A stretch of DNA of 61,365 nucleotides from Kibdelosporangium persicum (GTDB lineage Bacteria; Actinomycetota; Actinomycetes; Mycobacteriales; Pseudonocardiaceae), in the NCBI RefSeq assembly GCF_013280595.1, contig NZ_JAAATY010000048.1, forward strand, positions 1 through 61,365, written 5' to 3'. Below, one piece after another: positions 38,662 to 46,175 of the stretch. Numbering within the stretch: position 1 is the first letter of the stretch; every line of letters begins with the position of its first letter. The position numbers and the translations under genes were made by a program. The notes beneath the pieces were generated by a model. That model did no database searches, was not told where the DNA came from, and was given only the letters and a program-made list of their open reading frames with translations.

Positions 38662-38741
38662 ATGCCGAGTCTGGCCGGCCAGTGTCTGGTTCTCAACGGT
38701 CTGTTCACGGTGACCTCCCGTGACCGGCGCCACCAATCGGC

Positions 38742-38753
38742 GTTAACGCTAAC
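38742..38753. promoter_or_regulatory. Palindromic operator, LacI-type
   Basis: GTTAACGCTAAC is an inverted repeat (GTTA-N4-TAAC) lying upstream of the ricin fragment. It resembles LacI-family sites used for sugar-hydrolase genes. Confidence 0.5.
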
Positions 38754-38892
38754 AGGATGCCGCCTCATCGCTCAAGAGCGAACATGGTTGCCTGCAAAGA
38801 ACTCCCGGCGACAAACCGACCGATCGATCACGTCGGCCGGGACATTCGCTTCGCTGGACATGCCGATGCGCCGAGGCTACAGTTGTCCGACT

Positions 38893-38910
38893 GATGTTAA
38901 CGCGAACATC
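38893..38910. promoter_or_regulatory. Palindromic operator, LacI-type
   Basis: GATGTTAACGCGAACATC is a perfect 6-bp inverted repeat with a 6-base centre, sharing the GTTAACGC core with the site at 38742. It lies upstream of the rightward GH43 fragment. Confidence 0.55.
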
Positions 38911-39137
38911 ACACCCTGCGCCGTAGGCGATCGGCTCTGCACGCGACCCGGCTCTGTCACATCGTCGTGAAGGAGGCCCAGTCATGCCCGTTTACCCTGC
39001 CCGCTTCCTGTCCCCAGTGGGAACTCCTGTGGCACAGAGGTTCACGACCTCACCTCAACACGTCGAGCCCTGGCTCTTCACCCATACCGTTGAGGAGAAC
39101 GACATGAAGCCCGCAAGAACAGCGCTGCTGTCCGCCG

Positions 39138-39438
39138 GTGACCTGGACCGGCGGCGGCCCGATGCCGGCCAGTTCGTGGGTGAAGAAGTCCACGCCGATC
39201 TTCCAGCGCAGTGACGCCAACGGCGTCTACGGCCCGGGGCACGCCTCCTTCGTCCGGTCACCCGACAATGCCGAAACCTGGGTCGTGTACCACGCGAACT
39301 CCTCTGCCAGCCAGCGCTGCGGCACCCACCCGCACCACGCGGGCCCAGAAGATCGACTGGCACTCGGACGGCTCACCCAACCTCGGCGTGCCGGTCAGGA
39401 CCGGGGTCTCGATCGCGGGTCCCTCCGGCGATTCGTGA
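39138..39438 (+). pseudogene. GH43-family glycosidase C-terminal fragment
   Basis: One frame reads TWTGGGPMPASSW, then IFQRSDANGVYGPGHASF, then WVVYHANSSAS. The next piece, TRAQKIDWHSDGSPNLGVPV, continues in a second frame to a stop. This is the end of an arabinofuranosidase/xylosidase-like GH43 domain broken by a frameshift, with the catalytic N-terminus missing. Confidence 0.72.
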
Positions 39439-39518
39439 CACCCCTTGTGGCGCTGTGGGATGCCCGCGGCAAGGGCGCCCCACAAGCCAGAGAAGCAGAT
39501 CTAGTGATAGGACACCTC

Positions 39519-41003
39519 ATGGCAATCATCAGGGCGATCGGTCGTACCCGGTCGCTGATAGCCGCTGCGGTGACGGCACTCACCGCGACGGCGGTCCTCG
39601 TCGTCTCCGCCTCGCCGGCCACTGCGGCCACCAGCCAGTTCCGAGGCATGAACTGGGCGGTGCTGGGTGACAACTTCAGCACCAGCCCGCTCGTCGTGCA
39701 GGGCCTGAGCCTGTCCGACAGCAACGCGACAGTACGGACCAAAGCCAACGCCCTCTACGACGACATGGCCGCCACCATGGGCGTCAACACCGTCCGGCTG
39801 CCGATCAACACCCACACTGTCGCCCATACGACCTGGTGGAACGCCTACCGCGGGGCCATCGACGCCGCCACCGGCCGTGGGTTCAAGGTCATTCTCGCCT
39901 ACTGGGAGGACGGCGCCGCTTCCGGCGGCCGGATCACCAACCTCGCCGCGTGGAACACGATGTGGTCCAGCGTGACCAACACGTACGGCTCGAACCCCAA
40001 CGTCTACTTCGAACCGATGAACGAGCCGCACGGCTACACATCCGCGGACTGGCGCAACGTCGCAGCGAACTGGCTGAGCTACCACACCTCCGCGGTACCC
40101 GGCCGGGTACTCATCGGCGGCACCGGCTACAGCCAGGACCTGCGGGACATCTGCAACGACAGCCGCTTCAACTCGACGCTGCTGTCGTTCCACCACTATG
40201 CCTTCTTCTACAGTCCGATGACGTACGACGCCTTCCGGAGCCACATCCAGACTCGCCTGGGCAACTGCGCCTCCCGCGCGGTCGCGACCGAGTTCGGCGC
40301 GCCGATGTCCACGGGCCTCAACTACGGCGACGCTGGCAGCTCTGACAACTTCGTGCGCCACATCCGCGCCATGGCCCAGGTCATGCGGGACAACCGGATG
40401 GGCGGCACGTACTGGCCCGCCCTCGGCGGCAAGCCGACCGGAAACCTCGGCTACGACCACTACTCGATGTACGCCCTGAGCGGCAGCGGTACCGATCTCA
40501 ACCTGACCATCCGCAACGCCTCCGGCGCCGACCGGCTCCGATACGCCTGGGGTGACAACACCGGAACGGAAACCGTCTACCGCATCGACGTACGCCACAG
40601 CGGCAAGGCCATGGACGTCCAACAACCGAACACCGAGAACGGTGCGCGCGTCGGCCAGTACACCTACGGTGGCAACGCGTGGCAGCAGTGGCAGTTCCAG
40701 GACTCCGGCCGCGGCTACTGGCGCATCATCAGCCGCCACAGCGGAAAGTGCCTAGACGTGGTGAACGCTTCCACCGCCGACGGCGCCGAGCTTGTCCAGT
40801 ACACCTGCGGCACCGGCACCAACCAGCAATTCCAGGTGATCACCAACGGCAGCTACTTCCAGCTCCAGGCCCGCCACAGCGGCAAATGCGTCGACGTACC
40901 GGCCGCATCGACCGCGGACGGCGTGATCCTCAAGCAGTACCCCTGCAACTCGGGTACCAACCAGCAGTGGTCGCGGACGGCTGTTACGGCGTCTGCGGAG
41001 TGA
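39519..41003 (+). CDS. Secreted GH5 glycanase with C-terminal ricin domain
   Basis: 494 residues: a signal peptide (RSLIAAAVTALTATAVLVV, cleavage near SPATAA), a GH5 catalytic domain with acid/base Glu in FEPMNEPHG and nucleophile Glu in VATEFGAP, then a ricin-type domain of three repeats (HSGKAMDVQ, HSGKCLDVV, HSGKCVDVP). It would cut a beta-glycan such as cellulose or mannan outside the cell. ATG 39519 has AGGA upstream. It is the only intact enzyme of the carbohydrate patch. Confidence 0.93.
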   Translation: MAIIRAIGRTRSLIAAAVTALTATAVLVVSASPATAATSQFRGMNWAVLGDNFSTSPLVVQGLSLSDSNATVRTKANALYDDMAATMGVNTVRLPINTHTVAHTTWWNAYRGAIDAATGRGFKVILAYWEDGAASGGRITNLAAWNTMWSSVTNTYGSNPNVYFEPMNEPHGYTSADWRNVAANWLSYHTSAVPGRVLIGGTGYSQDLRDICNDSRFNSTLLSFHHYAFFYSPMTYDAFRSHIQTRLGNCASRAVATEFGAPMSTGLNYGDAGSSDNFVRHIRAMAQVMRDNRMGGTYWPALGGKPTGNLGYDHYSMYALSGSGTDLNLTIRNASGADRLRYAWGDNTGTETVYRIDVRHSGKAMDVQQPNTENGARVGQYTYGGNAWQQWQFQDSGRGYWRIISRHSGKCLDVVNASTADGAELVQYTCGTGTNQQFQVITNGSYFQLQARHSGKCVDVPAASTADGVILKQYPCNSGTNQQWSRTAVTASAE

Positions 41004-41024
41004 CACTTCACGGCGTCGCCCAGG

Positions 41025-41134
41025 TCAGGGGTCGTCCACGAAGAACGTCATGCCGTAGCCGACCGGCTCACCGGTGGTGAAAAGTCGTGGTACACAAGCA
41101 CCTCCACTGGTCCGACGGCGGGCAGATCGGTCAT
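41025..41134 (-). pseudogene. Small broken coding fragment
   Basis: A start at 41134 gives MTDLPAVGPVEVLVYHDF and then changes frame to TTGEPVGYGMTFFVDDP before a stop, so a two-base indel is implied. The preceding frame (PVIPYTLVDQRVRLR, stop overlapping this ATG) also looks like a gene end. I do not recognise either. Confidence 0.35.
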
Positions 41135-41255
41135 CGCAGCCTCACCCTCTGGTCGACGAGTGTGTAGGGGATCACCGGTATGCCCACCGCGTTCGCCGGC
41201 CGAGCCGGAACCGGCGACAGTCCTCGGGTCGCCGTTCGCCGAACGTCCGGTGGTG

Positions 41256-41288
41256 CCGGTGTGCCCGTTCGGCGAACGGGCACACCGG
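41256..41288 (-). terminator. Terminator after small secreted protein gene
   Basis: Two 16-bp perfect arms around one central G, starting 8 bases after the stop codon of the leftward gene. Confidence 0.78.
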
Positions 41289-41295
41289 GAGGGGG

Positions 41296-41640
41296 TTACG
41301 CCAGGAAGTACCGGCAGTCCACGATCGCGTCCGGCAGGTAGGAGTCGACGGTGTTCTGGGCCTGTCCCGGTGGGACTGTCTGCATGCTGTAGAGGGTGCC
41401 GCGGTCCCAGTAGGCGACGCACATGTCGCGGTCGGTCCGGTTGGTGAACCGGGTCAGGTTGTCGTGGAACGCCGGCGGCAGGTCCCGGTACCAGGCATAG
41501 AGGTTCCCACCGACGCCGCCGGACCGGTTGACGTAGGCGTACTGCCCGCTGTCCGCGTGTGCCGCGGCCTGCATGCTGACGGCGACGCCTGCTGCGACTG
41601 CGATGGTGGTGAGGACGGCTCGCACCCGGTTGCCCCCCAT
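41296..41640 (-). CDS. Small secreted protein of unknown function
   Basis: 114 residues with a signal peptide (VRAVLTTIAVAAGVAVSM, cleavage near AAAHA) and a mature domain of about 85 residues with two cysteines (DMCVAYWD and DCRYFL) that may pair. The aromatic-rich middle (YAYVNRSGGVGGNLYAWYRD) resembles small actinobacterial secreted beta-proteins, but I cannot name the family. It ends at a strong terminator and lies downstream of the MetZ-like operon. Confidence 0.7.
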   Translation of the reverse strand: MGGNRVRAVLTTIAVAAGVAVSMQAAAHADSGQYAYVNRSGGVGGNLYAWYRDLPPAFHDNLTRFTNRTDRDMCVAYWDRGTLYSMQTVPPGQAQNTVDSYLPDAIVDCRYFLA

Positions 41641-41747
41641 TGCCAAGGAACTCACCTCGTGTCGAATCGGATCGATGTCGACACACACCGTGTCCGTGCC
41701 CTGATTCCAGTGTCAACTTCTTCAGCTGTGCCTGAAAGCCCTTGTGG

Positions 41748-42944
41748 TCAGCCGGCGAGTTTCCGGATCTGCGACTTCGCCAACGCCTGGTGCAGGTCGG
41801 CGAGCAGGTCCGCGGGGTCCTCCAGGCCGACCGAGAGCCGGACCAGGTTGGGTTTGATGCCCGCGGCGAGTTTCGCCTCGTCCGGCAGGCGGCCGTGTGT
41901 CGTGGTGCCCGGGTGTGTGATCATCGACTTGGTGTCGCCGATGTTCGTCGTGTTCGACACCAGGCGCAGGTTGTCGACGAACGTCCACGCCTCCCGTCGC
42001 CCGCCGGCGATCTCGAAGCTCACCAGTCCACCGTGCCCGGTCTGTTGCCTGGCCACGAGTTCCACCTGCGGGTGGTCCGGGCTGCCGGTGAAGTGCACGG
42101 CGTCCAGATCGTCCCTTTGGGACAGCCACGCGTAGATCTCCGCCGCGCGCTCGTCGTGCGCCCGCATCCGGATCGGCAGGGTTTCCAGTCCTTTCAGGAA
42201 GATCCACGCGTTGAACGGGCTCAGGCTCGGCCCCACTGTCCGCAGTACGCCGCGGACCTCCGCGATCAGGTCCTCGTCGCCGGTCACCACGCCACCGCCG
42301 CACCTGCCCTGGCCGTCGATGTACTTGCCGGCCGAGTGGATCACCAGGTCGGCTCCCATCGTGTGCGGGAGCTGGAAGACCGGCGTGCACAACGTGTTGT
42401 CCACGACCAGGAACAGGTCGTGTTCCCGGGCCAGCCGGCTGAGGAACCCGATGTCGGCCACCCGCATCAACGGATTGGTCGGCGACTCCACCAGGATCAT
42501 CTTCGTGGTGGGCCGGACAGCCGCCGACCATGCCTCGTTGTCCCGCACGTCCACGACCGTTGTGGACACTCCGAATTTCCGCATGTAGCCGCGGTACAAC
42601 GTCGTCGTGGTGCCGAAGACGCCTTCAGCGAGCAGGACGTGGTCGCCCTGCTCCAGCAACGCCAGGGACACCGCGATGTACGCGCCCATGCCGGAACCCG
42701 TCGCCACGGCGTCCCTGGCGCCTTCCATGGACGCGATGCGCTCCTCGAACGCGCGCACAGTCGGGTTGGTGAACCGGACGTAGACGTTGCCGGGCCGCCG
42801 TTGCGCGAACTTCTCCGCCGCGTCGAAGGCGTCGTCGAAGGTGTAGCTCGACGTCAGCGCAAGCGCCTCGCTGTGCTGGTCGTCGACGAACTGGTGCTGG
42901 CCGGTCCGCACCGCGTGCGTCGCCTGACCGAGTTCTGGTCGCAT
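41748..42944 (-). CDS. MetZ/CGS-family PLP gamma-replacement enzyme
   Basis: 398 residues of the Cys/Met-metabolism PLP family. The PLP lysine lies in HSAGKYIDGQGR, and IDGQGR is characteristic of O-succinylhomoserine sulfhydrylases (MetZ). Other conserved parts are RFTNPT, GSGMGA and VDNTLCTP. Such enzymes remove the acyloxy group of an O-acylhomoserine and add a nucleophile at C-gamma. A MetA-like acyltransferase two genes upstream could make the activated substrate. Within an NRPS cluster it probably builds a non-proteinogenic amino acid; the nucleophile is unknown. It lies 14 nt after the diiron enzyme gene. Confidence 0.9.
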   Translation of the reverse strand: MRPELGQATHAVRTGQHQFVDDQHSEALALTSSYTFDDAFDAAEKFAQRRPGNVYVRFTNPTVRAFEERIASMEGARDAVATGSGMGAYIAVSLALLEQGDHVLLAEGVFGTTTTLYRGYMRKFGVSTTVVDVRDNEAWSAAVRPTTKMILVESPTNPLMRVADIGFLSRLAREHDLFLVVDNTLCTPVFQLPHTMGADLVIHSAGKYIDGQGRCGGGVVTGDEDLIAEVRGVLRTVGPSLSPFNAWIFLKGLETLPIRMRAHDERAAEIYAWLSQRDDLDAVHFTGSPDHPQVELVARQQTGHGGLVSFEIAGGRREAWTFVDNLRLVSNTTNIGDTKSMITHPGTTTHGRLPDEAKLAAGIKPNLVRLSVGLEDPADLLADLHQALAKSQIRKLAG

Positions 42945-42958
42945 CACGTCGCTCCTCG

Positions 42959-43681
42959 TCAGGCCGGGATCAGCCGGCCCGCCAGGTATTCCTGGTACAC
43001 ACCCTCGTACATCTGGTAGAACAGCTCGCACGTGTGCGACACCGCGTACAGCGCTTCCTGCTGCATCTGCTCGGTCGTGCACATGTCCGCCACCAGGTCC
43101 AGACCTTGTTGTACGTGGTGGACGTCCTCGACCTGGTGCACCGAGAAGAACAGCAGATCCCTCGGCTGCAGGCCGTAGACGCGCTGGAAGATCTCGTCGC
43201 GGGACTCCGATCCCAGCGTCTCCAGGTTCTGCCCCTCGCTGGCGATGGTCACCGCGGCCGCGCCGACGTGGTAGCGCGCCGGGTCCTTCACCGCGTCCAT
43301 CCGGTAGTCGATGAGCTCCTGGGTCGCAGGCAGCGCCACGGCGGCGTCCCGGGTCTCGTCGTCGATCCCGATCGCGTGCAGGAAGTCCTGCATCAGCTTG
43401 ACGTGGTTCTTCGTCTGGGAGATCCGGCCGGTCTCCTCCTCGTACATGTTGTGCAGCAGCCTGCGCTTGTGCCGGGGAAGCGGGCAGTGGAAGAACAACG
43501 TCTCGATGTACTCGAGGAAGTGCTTCGTCAGTTGGTAACCCTGCAGCGCCACCTGTTGCAGGAACGGCAGGTTCGGGTTCTTCTCGTCCAGCAGCACCGT
43601 AAAGATCGGGTGCGAGATGGTCAGCTGCGCGTGTAACGTCTTCTCCAGTTCGTCGCGAAACTCGTCACGCGAAAGCAACAT
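42959..43681 (-). CDS. Haem-oxygenase-like diiron oxidase (HDO family)
   Basis: 240 residues, all-helical. The metal-site pattern is visible: Glu in MYEEETGR ten residues before His in KNHVKLM, a later Glu in ASEGQNLE, and HQVEDVHH matching HxxxDxxH. This is the UndA/BesC/SznF-type superfamily, whose members cleave C-C bonds, desaturate or N-oxygenate amino acids and fatty acids with O2. The ATG at 43681 has GGAGG upstream and overlaps the GNAT gene end. Its likely substrate is an amino acid made by the neighbours. Confidence 0.85.
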   Translation of the reverse strand: MLLSRDEFRDELEKTLHAQLTISHPIFTVLLDEKNPNLPFLQQVALQGYQLTKHFLEYIETLFFHCPLPRHKRRLLHNMYEEETGRISQTKNHVKLMQDFLHAIGIDDETRDAAVALPATQELIDYRMDAVKDPARYHVGAAAVTIASEGQNLETLGSESRDEIFQRVYGLQPRDLLFFSVHQVEDVHHVQQGLDLVADMCTTEQMQQEALYAVSHTCELFYQMYEGVYQEYLAGRLIPA

Positions 43682-44294
43682 CGTCCAACCTCCGTTGTTC
43701 CATAACCACGCCCGCACGCCGCAGGCGCTCATCGATGAACTCTGCGAGCCGCTCGACCGAGTGGCTCATGAAGTGCCCGCGGTGGCTGACACCGTCGACC
43801 CGGCTGTAGTCGTCGAGAATCCCGTACGTGGTGAAGCCGAACCGTCGCCACACCCGGTGTGCGGGGCTGTCCTCGCGGACGTCGATCTTCAGCGTCTCCA
43901 CGCCGAGTTCACGGGTGAGGCCGCAGACCGCCCAGGCGATCTCGCTGATCGCCGTGGTCCGCCGAACCCGCGGTTCCAGGTACGCCTTGCTCACGTCCGC
44001 GATGTGCCTGCAGTTGGGCATGGCCGTGAGGCTGACGATGCACATTCCCACAACACCGTCATCGTCGGAACCGAGCAGCAGGCAGTCCGATCCGCTGAGC
44101 AGCTTGTGCTCCAGGTCGCCGCAGAAGGTGGCCTTCTCGGCCGTGGTGAGCGGCTCGTGGAAGCCGAGGATGCCCTCGTCCTCGGCGCTCCGGGTCACCA
44201 TCGTGGTGACGTCTTCGCCGTACGAGCCGAGTTCCGTGTGCCAGCGCCACTTCCGGACGCCGGTGCTGGACCTCGCGATGACCACGTCAGACAT
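43665..44294 (-). CDS. GNAT-family N-acetyltransferase-like protein
   Basis: 209 residues. The central beta strand and acetyl-CoA loop region is DVSKAYLEPRVRRTTAISEIAWAV with the RRTTAI pyrophosphate loop, followed by GVETLKIDVRED and HRVWRRFGF. It could acetylate an amine of an intermediate or of the product for self-protection. The start at 44294 overlaps the MetA-like gene by eight bases. Confidence 0.8.
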   Translation of the reverse strand: MSDVVIARSSTGVRKWRWHTELGSYGEDVTTMVTRSAEDEGILGFHEPLTTAEKATFCGDLEHKLLSGSDCLLLGSDDDGVVGMCIVSLTAMPNCRHIADVSKAYLEPRVRRTTAISEIAWAVCGLTRELGVETLKIDVREDSPAHRVWRRFGFTTYGILDDYSRVDGVSHRGHFMSHSVERLAEFIDERLRRAGVVMEQRRLDDVAFA

Positions 44295-45090
44295 TGACAG
44301 CCCCCCGTACTGCGGCCAGCCAGTTGGCCGCGACCTTGACGGCGGGGCCGGCCCAGCCGTCCCCGGTTGCCCTGCGGACATCAGGGAAGGCGGCGAAGGT
44401 GTCAGGGCTGCGGCGCCGCCGCGCCCGCACCGAGAAGTCCGCCAGCTCGGCCAGCGTCTCGACGGTGAAGTACCCTGACGGAATGGTCGGGAAGTCGTCC
44501 GACTCCCGGCTGAGATACCGGCGGACATCTCGCCGGTACTCACGGAACAGCGTGTCCGGGAAGTACTCCGGATGCCCTTGGACGAACATGTAGCGGTCGG
44601 CGGCCGCGTACGCCCAATCACCGTCCACAGTGACCATCTGCGCTGTGACGCCCATCAGGTCCACGGTGTTCCAACGTGAGTGCGGCACGTGGACCACATC
44701 GGACAGACCGGCCGTCAGCGGCCCAGGGGCCACCGCGTGCTCGAACACGCCGATCCGTTTGGCCGGTAGTCGCCGCCGGGGCAACGCGTAGAGGTGGTTG
44801 AGCGCCGAGTGCGCCGACAGGCACGAGAACACCACCGGAGCCGATGTGGACTCCAGGATCCTGCCGACCACCGCGTGACACGGATCCTGCCGCAGATCGG
44901 CCGTGCTGGGTTCCGCGCCGGTGACCACCAGTGCGTCGAACGACTCGATCTCGGTCCAGTCGGAGTCGACCACCTGGGTCTCGGTGTCCGGATCAGCGGC
45001 CGAGATCCACGTGCTGAACTGCCTTCCCGCCAGTCCGCGCGCGGAGACCGCCATCAGGTCCACGATGCCGACCCGGTTCCTGCTCGCCAT
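44287..45090 (-). CDS. MetA-like homoserine O-acyltransferase
   Basis: 267 residues of the class-I-glutamine-amidotransferase-like MetA family. ALVVTGAEP is the early strand; the nucleophile Cys is in VFSCLSAHSALNHLYALP; RIGVFEH, PHSRWNTV and VQGHPEYFPDTL give the catalytic His and Glu. It transfers succinyl or acetyl to the homoserine hydroxyl. It is smaller than housekeeping MetA (about 310) and sits inside the NRPS-linked operon with a MetZ-like enzyme, so a biosynthetic rather than methionine role is likely. Confidence 0.88.
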   Translation of the reverse strand: MASRNRVGIVDLMAVSARGLAGRQFSTWISAADPDTETQVVDSDWTEIESFDALVVTGAEPSTADLRQDPCHAVVGRILESTSAPVVFSCLSAHSALNHLYALPRRRLPAKRIGVFEHAVAPGPLTAGLSDVVHVPHSRWNTVDLMGVTAQMVTVDGDWAYAAADRYMFVQGHPEYFPDTLFREYRRDVRRYLSRESDDFPTIPSGYFTVETLAELADFSVRARRRRSPDTFAAFPDVRRATGDGWAGPAVKVAANWLAAVRGAVNV

Positions 45091-45110
45091 GATGAACCCC
45101 CAGCACCGAG

Positions 45111-46031
45111 TCAGTTGAGGTAGATGTTCTTGCCGTGCCGGTCCGAACCGCTCAGCATCACGCAGGCGTGCCGGGAAATGTCGTGGTCGTTGCCGTCGAT
45201 GAAATCGCCGTGGTTGCGGTGCGGGTAGACGGTCACTTCAGGAATGGTGATCCGGAAGTTCATCGCCAGCCGCCGCGCGTCCTCGGTGGTGTTGGGCAAC
45301 GAACCGTGCATGACGCGATCGGTGAAGATGATGAACTGGCCCGCCTTCATTTCGATCGTGTCGACGTCGACGCCCTCGGCCACCGGATCGAAAATCGTTT
45401 CGCACGCGTAGCGGTCGGACAGTTCCGCGAGCCGCTCGGTGTCGCCGGCGCGCACGAGGTTGTCGTAGAAGACCTTGCCGAACACCGATTCGCTGAACGG
45501 GATCCGCTTCACCGGATATTGCTTCACGTGGGTGCCCACCGCGATCTGCATCGCGCCGTTCTCGGCTGTCACGTCGTCGAGTGCCACCCACACCGACAGG
45601 TTGAACAAGTCCGTGTAGAGCTGGTACTCGGGCGGCGGCTCGAGTGCGGGCTTGAACAGGCCGTACTCCTCGCCGGCGAACAGGCTGGACTGGTGCCAGT
45701 CGAGGGCGCCGTCCCTGGCCGCCTTGTGGAAGATCGACGTCCGCCACACCAGCAGGTTCTCTCCCAGCAACGGTTTGACCCGGCTGAGCACCTCGTTGCG
45801 GTACGGGATGGTCAGCAGGTTCTTGAAATGCAGATGCCAGTCGCGGTGGGTGGTGCGGTCGTAGATGGGCGATCGCAGCCTGCCGGAGAGGATGGTGTCG
45901 AATGTCGGCCGTAACGAGGCGATCTGGTCGGCGTCCAGCAGATCGAACGGGCCCAGGTAGCCGCGCTCGTTGAACTCGCTGATCTGTGCGTCCGTGAGTC
46001 CACTGCTCACTCGGGTTTCGGTATTGGTCAT
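45111..46031 (-). CDS. SyrB2/PhyH-type Fe(II)/2-oxoglutarate enzyme with HxS metal motif (candidate halogenase)
   Basis: 306 residues, the size of SyrB2-like chlorinating enzymes. The first metal motif is DWHQSSLF: His and then Ser where hydroxylases have Asp and halogenases have Ala or Gly. The distal His is in VMHGSLPNT, and the 2-oxoglutarate Arg lies in ARRLAMNFR. The middle (LSVWVALDDVTAENGAMQ, then GTH) follows the chlorinating-enzyme pattern. Losing the carboxylate opens a site for halide, so halogenation of a carrier-bound amino acid is plausible, and a stand-alone A and T exist nearby. Ser might also preserve another reaction. ATG 46031 follows AGGAAAGAG. Confidence 0.85.
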   Translation of the reverse strand: MTNTETRVSSGLTDAQISEFNERGYLGPFDLLDADQIASLRPTFDTILSGRLRSPIYDRTTHRDWHLHFKNLLTIPYRNEVLSRVKPLLGENLLVWRTSIFHKAARDGALDWHQSSLFAGEEYGLFKPALEPPPEYQLYTDLFNLSVWVALDDVTAENGAMQIAVGTHVKQYPVKRIPFSESVFGKVFYDNLVRAGDTERLAELSDRYACETIFDPVAEGVDVDTIEMKAGQFIIFTDRVMHGSLPNTTEDARRLAMNFRITIPEVTVYPHRNHGDFIDGNDHDISRHACVMLSGSDRHGKNIYLN

Positions 46032-46074
46032 GGCGTTCTCTTTCCTCGCTGTTGGGCACGGACACTAGGACCGG

Positions 46075-46118
46075 GTGGTTAGCGGCCGGTTACGTCAACG
46101 GCGTACAACTGGCGGTTA
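46075..46118. promoter_or_regulatory. GGTTA direct repeats in the divergent promoter
   Basis: GTGGTTA (46075-46081) and CCGGTTA (46086-46092) repeat at exactly 11 bp, 44-57 bp from the halogenase-like start. A third copy, GCGGTTA (46112-46118), lies within CGGTTAACCG about 55 bp before the MFS start. Heptamers with 11-bp periodicity are typical SARP sites. Confidence 0.65.
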
Positions 46119-46175
46119 ACCGGCGTGCCGGATGGTGGTATCCGTGGACTGTCCGACCCGACGGAAGTGGGCACG

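Noticed and set aside
45111-46031. Ordinary PhyH hydroxylase
   Set aside because: The Asp of the HxD motif is Ser in the read sequence, so a standard facial triad cannot be claimed; the call was changed to candidate halogenase-like enzyme.
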